64,000 nucleotides of DNA, taken from the NCBI RefSeq assembly GCF_030272615.1, contig NC_081406.1:213876997-213940996 (forward strand), in the 5' to 3' direction. The stretch comes from Cryptomeria japonica (taxonomy: Eukaryota > Streptophyta > Pinopsida > Cupressales > Cupressaceae). The notes beneath the pieces were generated by a model. That model made no database searches. It was given only the letters and a program-made list of their open reading frames with translations, and was not told the origin of the DNA. Shown one piece after another: positions 34,521-49,500 of this stretch. The translations under genes were made by a program, and so were the position numbers. The first letter of the stretch is position 1. Every line of letters begins with the position of its first letter.

Positions 34521-35165
34521 CTTCCTTAAATACCTCTGGTCGCTCCCCTCCTTCCTTCCTTCCCCTCCTTCCTTGTGTCTTTTGGGTTTTCTTGTTGTTT
34601 TATCCTTCTTCCCTTCCTTGGTTGCTTTGTCTTGTGCATCAATTATTTTTATTTTCTTTCTTTGGCTATTTCTATTTATTTCTTCTTTTTGTTTTTGTTG
34701 TTTCTTGCCTTGGATTAATTATTCTTCATGCATTATTGTGATGGGTGTAGCTCGTCTTTTATTGCTTTATTTCCTTGTGTTCTCTTTCTTTGTCTAGTGC
34801 TTCTTTCTTTTTCTATTTTTTTTAAAAAAAATTTTAGCATTCTCTTTTGGCCCTTGTTTAGTTTTGGCTCTTCTTCTTTTAATTGATTATGTTTGGTTTT
34901 TTTCTCTAGTTTTCTTTCATTTCTCTTTGTTTTTATTGGTTTTTCTTTTACATCTTTCTTCATTTTTTTGATTGCTTATTTTCTTTGGATTCATTTAGTT
35001 TCTTTTTCTTTTTCTTTTTTTACGTATTGAGCTCATTCTTCTCTTTTTCTCCTTTCATCTCATTCTCTTTTTGTTATTTACCACTTTTGATTTTTCTTTA
35101 GTTTGATTAGTTTTGGTTCACCATTCTTTCTTTTTGTTCCTCTTTTTCTTTAGTTCCCCCCCCCA
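34521..35165. other. Pyrimidine-rich non-coding tract
   Basis: Strongly C/T-rich on the plus strand for about 650 bp, ending in a C-run. It may be 3' untranslated sequence of the Penelope-like element or expanded low-complexity DNA. The hydrophobic frames within are compositional artefacts. Confidence 0.6.
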
Positions 35166-38575
<3,410 letters not shown>

Positions 38576-38769
38576 CTTGATAATTTTAAAACTACCAATA
38601 ATGATATCATTATTTTATTTAAATTTAATATATTTATTTAATTTAATCAACTAACTATTTTTTTAACTTCCTCTTCCTAAGCCTTATTAGTCCTTAGTAA
38701 TCTTACTAAGCCATCACCACAAATACTTATTATATAATAAAACTACCAATAATAATATCATTATTTTAT
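38576..38769. repeat. AT-rich host repeat, left of the LINE
   Basis: The phrase ACTACCAATAAT followed by ATATCATTATTTTAT occurs twice here (about 38593-38620 and 38743-38769), about 150 bp apart, and related sequence resumes right after the LINE. A CTAAGCCATCACCAC phrase in the unit also recurs, diverged, at about 63675 and 63770. This is the pre-insertion repeat into which the LINE jumped. Confidence 0.7.
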
Positions 38770-38835
38770 AAATGCTATGATAATATTCTAACAAAGAAGA
38801 ATCAACAGATTACTCAATCCAGGAATGATACCAGG

Positions 38836-39516
38836 ATGTGGTCCGCAGGAGTTGCGCAGGCGAGAAGGAAAAATTTGAACCTGCAAGGCAAAGCGTATAC
38901 CAAACCAGCAATAGTCGATGGCAGGAACTAGACCAATGGATTTCTACAAGCTACAGGAATTCTCAGAGGAATAAGAAGACCTGGAATTCTTGATAAAGTC
39001 ATAGACCTCAGTTCAAAAGACTATCCAAACAAAAGCAACCAATATTTGATATCTGCGAGGGTTATTGCTCTGAACATTCACGGGATCCTGTCAAGGGTAA
39101 AGAGTTCTTAGATGGCTTGATGAGCCGTACAAAAGCAGATTTCAAAAGCACAAACATACTCTACGACTAGTTTTTACCCTCATATTCTTCCTGACTCAAC
39201 AATATACCAGTACACAATCCCAAATTCCTCTCCTACTCAAATAATATTCCAACCGCAGGGAGTCGAGATCCTTTAGATCTCACACTTAGAGCATCCTTCA
39301 ACCCAAAGTCTGTTAGTGCAGGGAGCCAAGAACATTTTGCCTCCTTCCTAAACAATATTCCAATCGTAGGGAGCCAAGATCTTTTAGATCCCACATTTAG
39401 AGCATCCTTCAACCCAAAGGTTGATAGTGTAGGAAACCGAGACCATTCACCCTTCAACCTTAAAGTTCCCTTTATCCAAAAATTCGATAGGTAGCTTTGC
39501 AAAGACAAGCCGAGTG
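38836..39516 (+). pseudogene. LINE ORF1, N-terminal part
   Basis: ATG at 38836 is 66 bp inside the LINE. The frame reads MWSAGVAQARRKNLNLQGKA, then ILRGIRRPGILDKVIDL, with stops from about 38928. It continues to the A2-type solo LTR at 39522; removal of that LTR gives DKPSEEIPPRTFDETLKIWR, joining the next segment in frame. Low-complexity repeats of a TLRAS/FNPK type occur at about 39240-39460. Confidence 0.65.
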
Positions 39517-40331
39517 AAGAGTGTTAGGATTCCCACAGATACTAAGAGGGGGGGTGAATCAGTATCCAACCGGTTATAAAATTTTCTTAACTTAAAACAT
39601 GTAAAGCATATCAATACTGTATACCGGTAAATAAGAAATAATGCAATAAACAAAGATAACAACAACCACATGAAAAACACAACATAACACAGTAGTTTAA
39701 CGAGGAAACCTTGTGTGGGAAAAAACTTGGTGGGATTTGTGACCCACAATATTCACTTACTAGCCAATAAAAGTATATTATTGCTACAAGAGGGGCCTGC
39801 ACATGCAGAAAGGCCAAGTGCCTAGAGCTCATTGCTCAATTACAAAAATGGGAAGTCTCACTGACTTACAAAATGGATTATATAAATCCAATGTCTTGTA
39901 CTGCTTCAAAATAGCATCTACTATGCCAGATCTAGTACCGGTTTATAGTTCTGCTTCATACATAAACCCTTAACCTATAATTCGCATAATAGGTCTGCCT
40001 TATTTCGCTTATATATTTTCTTCCATCTCTTACAAAATGTTCTACAATGATCTCTTATATATATGAGTCATTTTATAACTTGCCAAGTCAGCTTACAATG
40101 ATTTTACAATAATTAACAAAATAATTTACAAACAAAATTCTTGTCAGCCTCTATGCCGATATGCTTCCTTTCACTGCCGGTGCCAGTGGTCTATGTGCCG
40201 ATGTAAAGTCTGATCTTGCTAGTACCGGTGGATTGCCTTGTCGATGTCATAGGATTGTAAGGTTGCCATCAATGACAAAACCTTCAATCACCTACAATGT
40301 CTCATTGGAGTGTGCATTTCCCAACAAAGAG
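39517..40331 (-). repeat. Solo LTR, subfamily A2, minus strand, target duplication AAGAG
   Basis: The LTR is 39522-40326 (805 bp; reverse complement of TGTTGGGAAATGCACAC...CCTAACA), flanked by AAGAG on both sides (39517-39521, 40327-40331). It matches the LTRs of the A2 element. The U5 hairpin, seen on the minus strand, has arms at 39559-39566 and 39538-39545 with one G.U pair. No internal region remains. Confidence 0.93.
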
Positions 40332-41207
40332 ATCCCCCCTCGAACATTTGATGAGACCTTAAAAATTTGGAGGAAAAAACAGCTGAACGAAGAACATATT
40401 GAACTACTGATCAAAAAGAGAGATAATGTGATCACTCTTGAATCAAGCCGCCTTGATAAGCAGTACAAGGTTACTCTCCCGGATCAAGCCATTATGCCCC
40501 AAATTTCCCATCTTCGAGAAAGAGTGCGTGTTGGTAAGTTTTGGAAATGTTCTCCTTCATCCGATGATTTACTGTCATGGGCCAAGAAAGGTTTGAAAGG
40601 GGTTAAGGAAATTTTCTACATTGATAATGGATCAGGGTTTTTTATTGTAATATTTCATTCAAAACATTTTAAGGATATGACCCATAAGTATAAGGGTTGG
40701 TTCTGTTAGGGTTTTGGTCTTTTCACTGTCCCATGGGTACCAAACTTCAAGACGGATTCCACAATCTATAAATTTGCCCCCTTCTGGATCTCGTTTCCAT
40801 CCTTGCCATTGGAATATAGAGATTTAGAGCTGATTGAGCTATTTGCAAACCAGATTGGAATTTTCATTAAGCATGATCTAATTCCTTTTGAATTTACTTA
40901 TCTTCCAATTTGAGTATGTTTGCTTTTGAACACGTCAAAATTGGTACCAGATAATTTATCAGTTGTTTCCAAATTTGGTCCTTGAAAACAAAATATCATT
41001 CTTGAAGAACCTAAAATAGTGGATTCTCATTTAGACGTTCTGGGACATTTCAATGCTCAATGTCAACAAGATTTGCATCAAACAATCAAAGTTTGCAATG
41101 ATCATTCTACATATCCATCCCTTTGTTTATTTGCCTCTAGTCTAGGTGCAGATTTGCATGACAGTCTTATTCCCATTCAACACATTCAAACTAATAAAAA
41201 CCATATT
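40332..41207 (+). pseudogene. LINE ORF1, DUF4283 nucleic-acid-binding region
   Basis: The frame continues FDETLKIWRKKQLNEEHIEL, then KFWKCSPSSDDLLSWAKKGL and FFIVIFHSKHFKDMTHKYKG, PWVPNFKTDS, and FWISFPSLPLEYRDLELIE. This pattern (a phenylalanine-rich substitution of the WVRLPGLP-type block) is the DUF4283 domain of plant L1 ORF1 proteins, thought to bind RNA. Stops occur after about 40707. Cut at 41213 by a solo LTR. Confidence 0.75.
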
Positions 41208-42066
41208 AATCATGTTGGCATTCTACACTCACATGAGAATGGTTGATGTTGTCATTGATGGCAACCAATCGGTAATAGGATTCTACAAGTTCACCGACAA
41301 CACAAACATCATTCACCGACACCGATAGGCACAACAAATTTCATTCACTGACATTTAGTTTACACCGACAACGAAGCATACCAGCACTTAGGTCGACATG
41401 AGACACATTTTATTTATTGTATTGTGATGTAATTAATTATTGTAAAGCTGACATGATGTATTGTAAAGACTCATATATGTATGAGATCTTATAGGTCATT
41501 TTTGATATAGCATGGAGAGGAAAATTATGCAATGGTATTATGTAGAGTATAGCAAAAAGATTTTGTAATAAGGTAGATATATTATGTGAGTGAATATCAT
41601 TCATCGACAAGGTTTTTGGTTATGGTTTCCGACAAAGCTTAAATCGGTACTGAATCAAGCATTGCAGATGCTATTTTGAGCAGTAAATTGTCTTGGATTT
41701 AATTTTCCATTTTGTAGTCAGTGAGACTATTTCATTGAGTAGTAAGCTCTAGGCTGTTGGTCTTCCTGCATGTGTAGGCCCCTATTGTAAGTAATATTTA
41801 TTCATATTGGCTAGTGAGTAAATATTGTGGGTCACAAATCCCACCTAGGTTTTTCCCTTATCGGGTTTCCTCGCCAAAATATCTTGTGTTATGGTGTGCA
41901 TTTATGTTGTCTCTATTATTTCTGTTTGCTGCATCATTACTTGTTTACCGGTACATTAATTTGGGTTGCAAAGTTATAAATAAGTTTAAATATTCCACTA
42001 ACCGGTTAGACATTGATTCACCCCCCTCTCAGTGTCTTTGGGACTATCACTGTATCTAACAAATCA
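41208..42066 (+). repeat. Solo LTR, subfamily A1, target duplication AATCA
   Basis: The LTR is 41213-42061 (849 bp, TGTTGGCATTCTAC to TATCTAACA), flanked by AATCA on both sides (41208-41212, 42062-42066). It is closely similar to the A1 3' LTR at 3085-3975. The U5 hairpin has arms GACATTGA (42009-42016) and TCAGTGTC (42029-42036), with a G.U pair where A1 has C-G. Confidence 0.95.
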
Positions 42067-43390
42067 TGCTAGGACAACCATTTCTGAGCATACGAACCAG
42101 TCCCCAAAGTAGGAAATGCAGATATTGGCTTCTGAAAGGGTAAATACACTCAACATATCTGCAAATTGGAACTGGTTAGTATCTGTATTAAAAAAAATTA
42201 ATCAGAAGGAGCAAGGATTGAATTTCACCATCTTCTTATGCTCGTATGCCCCAGTTGAAATTGGTAAAACTTTCGTGGCCAGAAAGTTATCTCCCTCCCG
42301 AAATCTTAAGGGCAAGGGTTTTTCTTCTTTGTACTCTCCAAGGAAGGCAAAAGATTCATTCTCAGAAAAATCTAGTAAAAGAAATATGCTGGTCTCTAGA
42401 TTACCTACATCTAATTGTTTTGTGGAATTATTGGATGCCTCTAAGGAAGATAGTAGTAATCTTGTCCCATGTTACAAGAGGCCACTACAAGGATGTGGGA
42501 AGCTGGGTGTCCAGAGATCAACAAATATCATAGGCCAAGTAACCAATGTCTGGCTATGTCTAGCTAGGGATACTCAAAGGTTCGAGGACCCTAAGGTGCA
42601 AAGATAATTAGTCAATTGGTTAATATATGGACTCCATCTTTCCAACCAGAATGATCAAGTTTTGATTTTCCCAATTCCTTATGCTTGCATGCATCAGCTG
42701 AAATTAGTAAAACTTTTGTGGCCAGAATGATATTTCCTTCTCAAAACTTTAAGACCATGAGTTTTACCTCCTTATTCTCTCTAAGGAAGGTGAATGTTTT
42801 ATTTTTAGAAATCTTTAGTAAAATAAATAAGATGGCCTCTAAATTGTCTACATCTAGTTGACCTCTTGATCTTATGAATGCCTTCAAGGAAGATAATAGC
42901 AATTCCTTCCCATATCCAAAGAGGCCAATACAATGGCATGAGAAGCTAGATGTGCAGAGACTGCTAGATAATCTAGACCAATTAGCTAATGATTGACCAT
43001 GCTCAGTTTGTCCAGTTCAGTGGTATGAGGAACCCAAGGTCCAAAAATCATTAGATAACTTAGATCAAATTGCCAATGAAATGTTACATTCGGTGGGCTC
43101 CCAATTATTTAATGAAATTGCTAAAGAGGTTCTAAACAAGGATGATCAATTGCTTCCAGATCACCTTACAGTTATGTCCACAGGGTCTCAAGGACTCTCA
43201 TTTTGACATTCTGCCTAGTATTATGGATGTAGAGGGTAACACTCACCAACAAGATTGTGAAAGCCAACAAGATCCTCCATATTATTTCTCACAATCTCTG
43301 TCAATCTCCCAATCTCCTGCATGCCTTTCTTCGATATCTAATTCTCCAAAACCAAGAGGGAGAAAACCAAAATCAGTCAAATTGAAATAG
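42067..43390 (+). pseudogene. LINE ORF1, C-terminal part with tandem duplication
   Basis: Continuation of ORF1 ending GRKPKSVKLK at 43390, a basic tail. Within it, about 42165-42606 and 42607-43055 are diverged direct copies (period near 443 bp): both carry a CTTATGCT...CAG...TTGGTAAAACTTT..GTGGCCAGAA-like segment and later an AAGAGGCCA...GAAGCT stretch. No zinc knuckle was recognised. Many stops are present in the second copy. Confidence 0.6.
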
Positions 43391-43458
43391 GAAATAGCAC
43401 CTGGCATTCAGTCCACTTTAGATGGTAAATTCATGGTCATTAAAAGGTTGAGGAGGGC

Positions 43459-44240
43459 ATGTTGCTCTCCTCTACTTCAATAAGAATCATTTCATGGAAT
43501 GTTAGAGGTATTAATGCCTTTAAAAAATAAAATTGAATTAAGCTCCATCTTGATTCATCAGTAGCTGATATCATTATGTTACAAGAAACCAAAACTTCTT
43601 AGGATACATTTCAGAACACTATTCACAAGTGGGAAAAAATGGAAATCATTACATCTCCCGACCCAGGGAGCTTCAGGAGGGCTTATAGTTCTGTGGAGCC
43701 CTCAAAACAGTAAATGCAGAAATAGTAACCATAGGTAATAATTGGTAGCTATTGAATATTCAAAACTTTGATTTGTCTTTCATGCTATTTAATGTTTATG
43801 GACCCACTAGTACACTTGACAAAAAGAGGCTCTGGAATACAATAACAGTGGCTATTAATCAATTTGCAGATCATAATATTATTTTGGGAGGTGACTTCAA
43901 TGCTATTGTCTCCCTCCAAGAAAAAAGAGGGGTTATTTGTCCTCCAATAAGGACTGTTGAATATTTTGTGGGTTTTATCTCCGATAATGCATTGACAGAT
44001 ATAGTGCCAAAAAGGGTTTTTTTACATGGACAAATAGGAGAAAGAACTTTTCACAAATAGCTGAGAGATTGGATAGATTTATCATTTCTCAACAATGGTT
44101 GGTACAAAATTTCCAATTTGAATAAGAGATTCTCCCTCTTATTTACTTAGACTACTTTACCATTTCACTGAATATCTTTCCCAAGACTTCACCTTGTGTT
44201 CATCGGCCTTCGTTCAAATTTGAAAGGATGTGGTTCAAAC
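43459..44240 (+). pseudogene. LINE ORF2, endonuclease domain
   Basis: ATG at 43459 opens the frame with RIISWNVRGIN (Asn of the active site), then DIIMLQETKTS (catalytic Glu, about 43568-43600), FMLFNVYGP (about 43780) and NIILGGDFNAIVS (about 43875-43915, Asp and Asn). This is the APE-type endonuclease that nicks target DNA. The usual SDH block near the end reads ISLNIFPKTSP-like sequence and is degraded. Frame breaks lie near 43530, 43690 and 44060. It is interrupted at 44241 by solo LTR C'. Confidence 0.85.
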
Positions 44241-45734
44241 TGTCGGCATTATGTGAACCGATATGAGGACATGATGACATTATATGTTGTCATTGATGTC
44301 AATATGCTGAAGAAGAGAGAACCAGTATGTTACCAAGAACCGACATATGTGAGAATCGGTATAACATTGTGAACCGATGTATGTGCCAAAGTGAAGCGGT
44401 GTGTTTGTTTAAGGTGAATCGGCATGTGGTTATGGGAACTAGTACATGGAAGCTTTGTATGACTACCGATTGGTAGTCTCAACTTCAGGGTTTCTGGTTG
44501 AAGTGCTTCAAGCATGTGTGACTCAACCGGTGACTTTGTGTGATGAGTTAGCATTATAACAAAGAACAGATCGTGTTGCCACGCCAGTCTTGTGCGCGTG
44601 AAGGATCTTTCGTGAAGGATATTGTTCCTATCTACCTTAGGAATGTGCAAAGTCTGTAAATGGTGAAAATGCGTGATGGGTTATCAACCACCATGAAAGC
44701 GGTGGAGAACAAATGATGGAGAATGTCTTGAGATTGGTTCAAGATAGTTGCATTTAATGCAATATGCTCAACAGACAGGATTGAATCATTTGAATTGCTT
44801 AACCTAACATGTTTAGGGTTTATGCTACTGACCTATCTGTTTCCTATAAGGTCGATGTTGTGTTGCATGTTGAGTTTGTTGGCAAAAGTTGTGTGTGTGT
44901 ATCCAAGTGAAGGGATACACGATTCTTGCCAGACCAGAGGAGAGAAGTGATACCTACAGAGTGTAAGTGCAGAAGGTGAAGAGGAGCTAAAGTGAATCTG
45001 CATTGGCATTGAGTGTTGTTACCAGATCATTGTAATACCTGTTGATCTCTAACCACTTCAACAGTTGGAAAATCCCTTAACAGGGTAGCTTTAACCGGCT
45101 TACTATAAATCCTTTAACAGGGTGACTCAAAACCATTGAGTTCTTGAAATCCTCTAACAAGGTAACCTTTAACAAGGTTTAACCCTTAACCGGGTATTCT
45201 AGCCATCCCTTAACCAGGTGATCCCTAACAAGATCGGTTCCTAACAGAACCTATTGTATTAGTCTTTAACCGGACAAGGCTCCTAACAAAGCAAACTTCT
45301 AAAGTGTTCAAAAACAGCTTGTGGGTATTCATCCCCACCGTGGTTTTTCCCAGTTGGGTTTTCATGTGAAAAATCTGTGTGTCATGTGTGGTGTTTTTCA
45401 TGTGATGGTTTAAGTGATTTGTGTCTGAAGGTAAATCATGTTGATCTAGCTATTTATATATCTTTGATGATAGATTACATATTCATGCATTAGGGTGAAA
45501 TGGAAATGAAGTATTAGATTGTATGAAAAGATAAGTGTCAACTAGTTTATGCGTGTCTTAGTTATTCTAGGTTTTGCCGGTTGTACTCTGTTTAAGACTG
45601 GTGTTACTGTTTGTCTGCTTAAGCACAATGTCTGCTGACAAACCAGTTTAGGATTGTGTTTTTGTCTGTACTGATTCACCCCCCCTCTCAGTACCAGTTT
45701 GGTACTATCTGTTCATCATTGAGTTATCACAGAC
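44236..45734 (+). repeat. Solo LTR, family C (C'), with imperfect target duplication
   Basis: The LTR is 44241-45729 (1489 bp, TGTCGGCATTATG to GAGTTATCA), flanked by CAAAC (44236-44240) and CAGAC (45730-45734). Removing it restores the LINE reading KFERMWFKHPHFLPLLRQWW exactly in frame. It contains an array of CCCTTAAC-GGGT units (about 45070-45270), a GTGGTTTTTCCC / GGGTTTTC motif and the U5 hairpin arms GTACTGA (45668-45674) and TCAGTAC (45688-45694). Confidence 0.9.
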
Positions 45735-46163
45735 ATCCTCATTTTCTCCCCCTACTTCGTCAATGGTGGGTGAGTGCACCATTTCATAATGGAAATAAAA
45801 TGCTTCAATTCTACAAGAAAATGCAATATGTTAAATCTCAAATTAAAGTATGGAATACTACAGTTTTTAAGAATATTTTCTAGGAAAAAGATAAGGTGGA
45901 AAAAGAGCTAGCAGAAATTCAGGATGATATCATTATGTAGGGCATGGATAATACCACTTATGACAAGAAAAAACATCTACAGACAACATGGGAAGAGTTA
46001 TGTAAGAGAGAGGAAGTCTACTGAAGGCTGAAGTCTAGGGAACTCTTGTTGAAAGAAGGAGATAGGAATACAAAATTCTTTCATGTGTCAGCTAAAGCAA
46101 AAAGAGTGGACTCTTCAATATTTGAGATTGATGAAGCTATTTCAGGTACTAAGATGACAAAAC
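45735..46163 (+). pseudogene. LINE ORF2, endonuclease-RT linker
   Basis: The frame runs from HPHFLPLLRQWW through KMQYVKSQIKVWNTTVF to SRELLLKEGDRNTKFFH, the conserved block that precedes RT in plant L1 elements, and TKMTKPQE across the Copia C insertion. Two TAG stops and a TGA lie within. Confidence 0.8.
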
Positions 46164-47618
46164 TGATGAATAATGATGAACAACTAATACCCTAACTGGT
46201 ACTAAGAGGGGGGGGGGGGTGAATTAGTACACACAAAAACTTGCTTCAATATTTTGACACTCTTTGATCACAGATAACCAGTTGTCTATACCACTGTACT
46301 TAACCATAGCAATACCATTTAAACAGAAGTAATTTAGACAACTAAACCAGTTAAACAAAAGTACTTTAGACATCATGCAACATATCTTAGATCTAGATAG
46401 CTACTTTACCAGTTTAGTCATGCATGAGTTGTATCAATAATACTACAACCATTTAGCACTGCATGCATATTTAGCTTAATAAAAAACTACTCAATCATCA
46501 CATGAAAAATACATAGCCCATGACACACAAATTTTTCATGTGGAAACCCAAATGGGAAAAATCACGGTGGGGATGAATACCCACAAGCTTGTTTTTGAAC
46601 TCTTTTGAAGTCCGCTCTTTTAGGAGCCTAGTCCGGTTAAAGAATTTACAATAAGGTTCTGTTAGGAACCGATCCTGTTAGGGATCACCCGGTTAAGGGA
46701 TGGCTATAAACCCTGTTAAAGGTTGAAACCCTGTAAAAGATTACCTTGCTAGAGGATTTAAAGAATTCAATGAGCTTGAGTCACCTAGCTAGAGGATTTG
46801 CAACAAGCCTGTTAAAGGTACCGGTCAAGGGATTTGCTTTCTGTTGAAATGGTTAGAAGACAATAGATAAAACTTCGATCTGATAACGACACTAGTTTGC
46901 TAAGGCAAATCCTTTTTAGTTCCTCTCTTCTGCAATCACACTCTGCAGAATCCTTACTCTGGTTTGCCAAGGATCAAGTCTCTAACACACAGACATAAAC
47001 ACAACTTTTGCCAACATAAACAATACAAAACATCATTGAAACTTATAGACAACAATTAGGTCAGTAGCATAAACCCTAAACCCTAAAGGTTTTCAGTTAC
47101 AAGTGGTCTGATCCTGACCGTTAAAATGCATTGCATAGAATAAAACAATCTGAGAAAGATCTCATGTTATTCTGCATCGTCCAATCTTTACCGCACCTAG
47201 AAATCAGTAACCCATCATGCGTTCTTCACACATCGCTCAGAGAAACGCACATTCCCAAGGTAGACATGCAATGCATTTTCTCCTCATGCGCAAGATCCTC
47301 AAAGAGATTCTTCACATGCACATAGCTAACTTGGCATCTCGATCTCATCCTTATCTCTTAAATAACTCATCACAAAATGTCATTTGTTGCACCACACAAG
47401 TCAAATCGCCAAACCGGAAACCCTCGAGCTGAACTGAGACTAAAAACCAGTAGTCAAACTATGAACCCCGACACCGGTTCACTCCATCCTGGTTGACTAT
47501 AGCCACTTCCAGTATTCACACTGGTTCATACTGGTTCACCTGCTTGAGAACCATATACCGGTTCACTTATTGGCATCAATGACAACATACATTATCACCG
47601 CTTCATCATATGCCAACA
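46164..47618 (-). repeat. 3' LTR of Copia C (left)
   Basis: The LTR is 1455 bp. In sense it starts TGTTGGCATATGATG and ends CATTATTCATCA. It holds a telomere-box-like run AAACCCTAAACCCTAAA (47071-47087) and CCTTAAC-type repeats (about 46640-46850). The U5 hairpin arms, on the minus strand, are at 46224-46230 and 46199-46205 (GTACTAA / TTAGTAC), paired perfectly but different from the other LTR. Confidence 0.95.
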
Positions 47619-47631
47619 ATCTCCCCCTTTG
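47619..47631 (-). promoter_or_regulatory. Polypurine tract of Copia C
   Basis: The plus strand ATCTCCCCCTTTG is the reverse complement of CAAAGGGGGAGAT, next to the 3' LTR start. A CATTGATG motif (47633-47640) lies beside it. Confidence 0.9.
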
Positions 47632-47948
47632 GCATTGATGACAATACTCAGTGTATCATTGCTTAGTATCCACACCATGCTCAATAACATATACTGGTTG
47701 ACATATACTGATTGAACTTGAATGATCACCACCACCACCTAGACTGGTCAGTGTGTACTTTTCCATATATCTTCTCCCCCATATGTCTTCATCATCGAAT
47801 ATGTTCTCCCCCTTTACAACAATGCCAAAGTGGATGCACAAGCTTCCAAGCTCCACTATGTTGCTCCCCCTATGGAGTAGTATCCTTCAACACATCAATA
47901 CTGTATGATCTGACATGGTAGTACTTGATTGATGTGGAGCACACAACT

Positions 47949-48560
47949 TTAGTTTACTTCATGAAGGGGCATAACCCCTAATTCACCTCTCAAATAGGTA
48001 AATGTACTCTTCGGTAAGGGCTTAGTGAATATGTCTGCTAGCTGCTCCTTATTGGAAACATGTTCTAATACAACCTCTTTACTCTGAACCTTTTCTCTCA
48101 AGAAATGATACTTGAGCTCAATATGCTTGGTCCTAGCATGCAATACTGGAATTTTGGAAATATTGATTACACTAGTATTATCACATAAAATACTCACCGA
48201 TTCAGATATAGTCACTTTGAATCCATTCAGTACATGCTTCACCCAAATTGTCTATGTGCAGTTCATAAATGCTGCCACATACTTCGCTTCAGCTGTAGAC
48301 TTGGAGATACAACTCTGCTTCTTACTCGTCCACGAGACTAGTCTTCCACTGAGGAAGAATGCTCCACCGGTTGTGCTCTTCCGGTCGTCCACATTACCTG
48401 CCCAATCTGTATCAGTAAACACTTTGAGATCAAAGTCGCCATTATATGGATACCACAATCCATAATCAATTGTTCCCTTCAGATATCTAAGAATCCTCTT
48501 TACCGCTACCAAGTGGGATTCTCTTGGATTCTTCTGAAAATGAGCAAGTATGCCTACTGC
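47949..48560 (-). pseudogene. Copia C RNase H and pol end
   Basis: Minus-strand RNase H: VFTDTDWAGNVDDRKSTTGG (about 48380-48440, Asp), VSWTSKKQSCISKSTAEAKY (Glu; about 48275-48335), ILCDNTSVINISK (about 48160-48200) and ARTKHIELKYHFLREKV. The frame ends at 47949 after GVMPLHEVN. One TAG at about 48250 splits it. It degrades RNA in the RNA-DNA hybrid during replication. Confidence 0.88.
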
Positions 48561-49500
48561 ATGACAAATATCCAGTCTATTGTGCACCACATAGTGTAGC
48601 TTACCGATCATTGACCGATACTCCTTCTCATCCACCAATGCTGAATCATCCTCCTTAGTTAGTTTGCAGCCGGTCACCATCGGTGTTCCAATCGGTTTTC
48701 TCTCCTCCATGCCAAAGGTCTTCAATACCTCTTTGATATACTTGGACTGGGTGATGAAGATACCTTCTTTCATTTGCTGAATTTGTAGACCAATGAAATT
48801 TTTTATCTCTCTAGTCAGAGACATTTCAAACTCCTTTTTCATCACATCTATAAATGCATGACTCATTTCATCATCTCCTTTGAAGATTATGTCATCTACA
48901 AATACTTCACATATCAGTATCTGATCACCTTCAAATTTCAAGTAGATGTTGTTGTCCTTGTTCTCTGAAATCCTATCTTCACAAGATGAGAGTGTAACCA
49001 TTCATACCATGCTCTTGGTGCTTGTTTCAATCCATACAGGGCCTTGTGTAATCTACATACCATGTCACTATCCTTTGACAAAGAAAACCCATCTAGTTGC
49101 TCAATATACACTTCTTCTTCTAGGATTCCATTCAAGAATGTAGACTTCACATCCATCTAGTATACCTTGAATCCCTTGAATGCTGCAAATGCAAGTAGCA
49201 TTCAAACACCTTCCACTCTAGCCACTGGGGCAAAGGTTTCTCCATAGTCTTCTCCTTCTTCATGAGCATATCCTTTGCATACAATTCTTGCCTTGTTTCT
49301 TACCACTGTGCCTTCTTCATTTATCTTATTCCTAAAGACCCATTTGGTACCTATGACATTCTTGTGTTTCAATCTAGGTACCAAGGACCATGTTGCATTC
49401 TTCTCTTTCTGGCCCAGCTCCTCTTCCATTGCCTTTATCCAGTCTTCATCGGTAAGTGCCTCTCTAGTGGTTTTAGGCTCAAAATTTGAAATCATGCAGG
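48561..49500 (-). pseudogene. Copia C reverse transcriptase
   Basis: Minus-strand RT: WIKAMEEELGQ and NVIGTKWVFRNKINEEG (about 49330-49450), ARIVCKGYAHEEGEDYGETF (about 49220-49290), a DVKSTFLNGILEEEVYIEQL block (about 49095-49156, first Asp) and CEVFVDDIIF (about 48885-48915, both catalytic Asp). Two stops flank 49160-49200 and a frameshift lies near 48970. Everything catalytic is still visible. Confidence 0.9.

Noticed and set aside
34486-34797. Hydrophobic plus-strand frame resembling a membrane protein
   Set aside because: It arises from the pyrimidine-rich tract (Phe, Leu, Ser codons) after the Penelope-like element.
46200-46220. G-run and C-run tracts at LTR ends as quadruplex signals
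   Set aside because: Each is a single homopolymer run rather than four separated runs, so the hairpin-loop explanation fits better.
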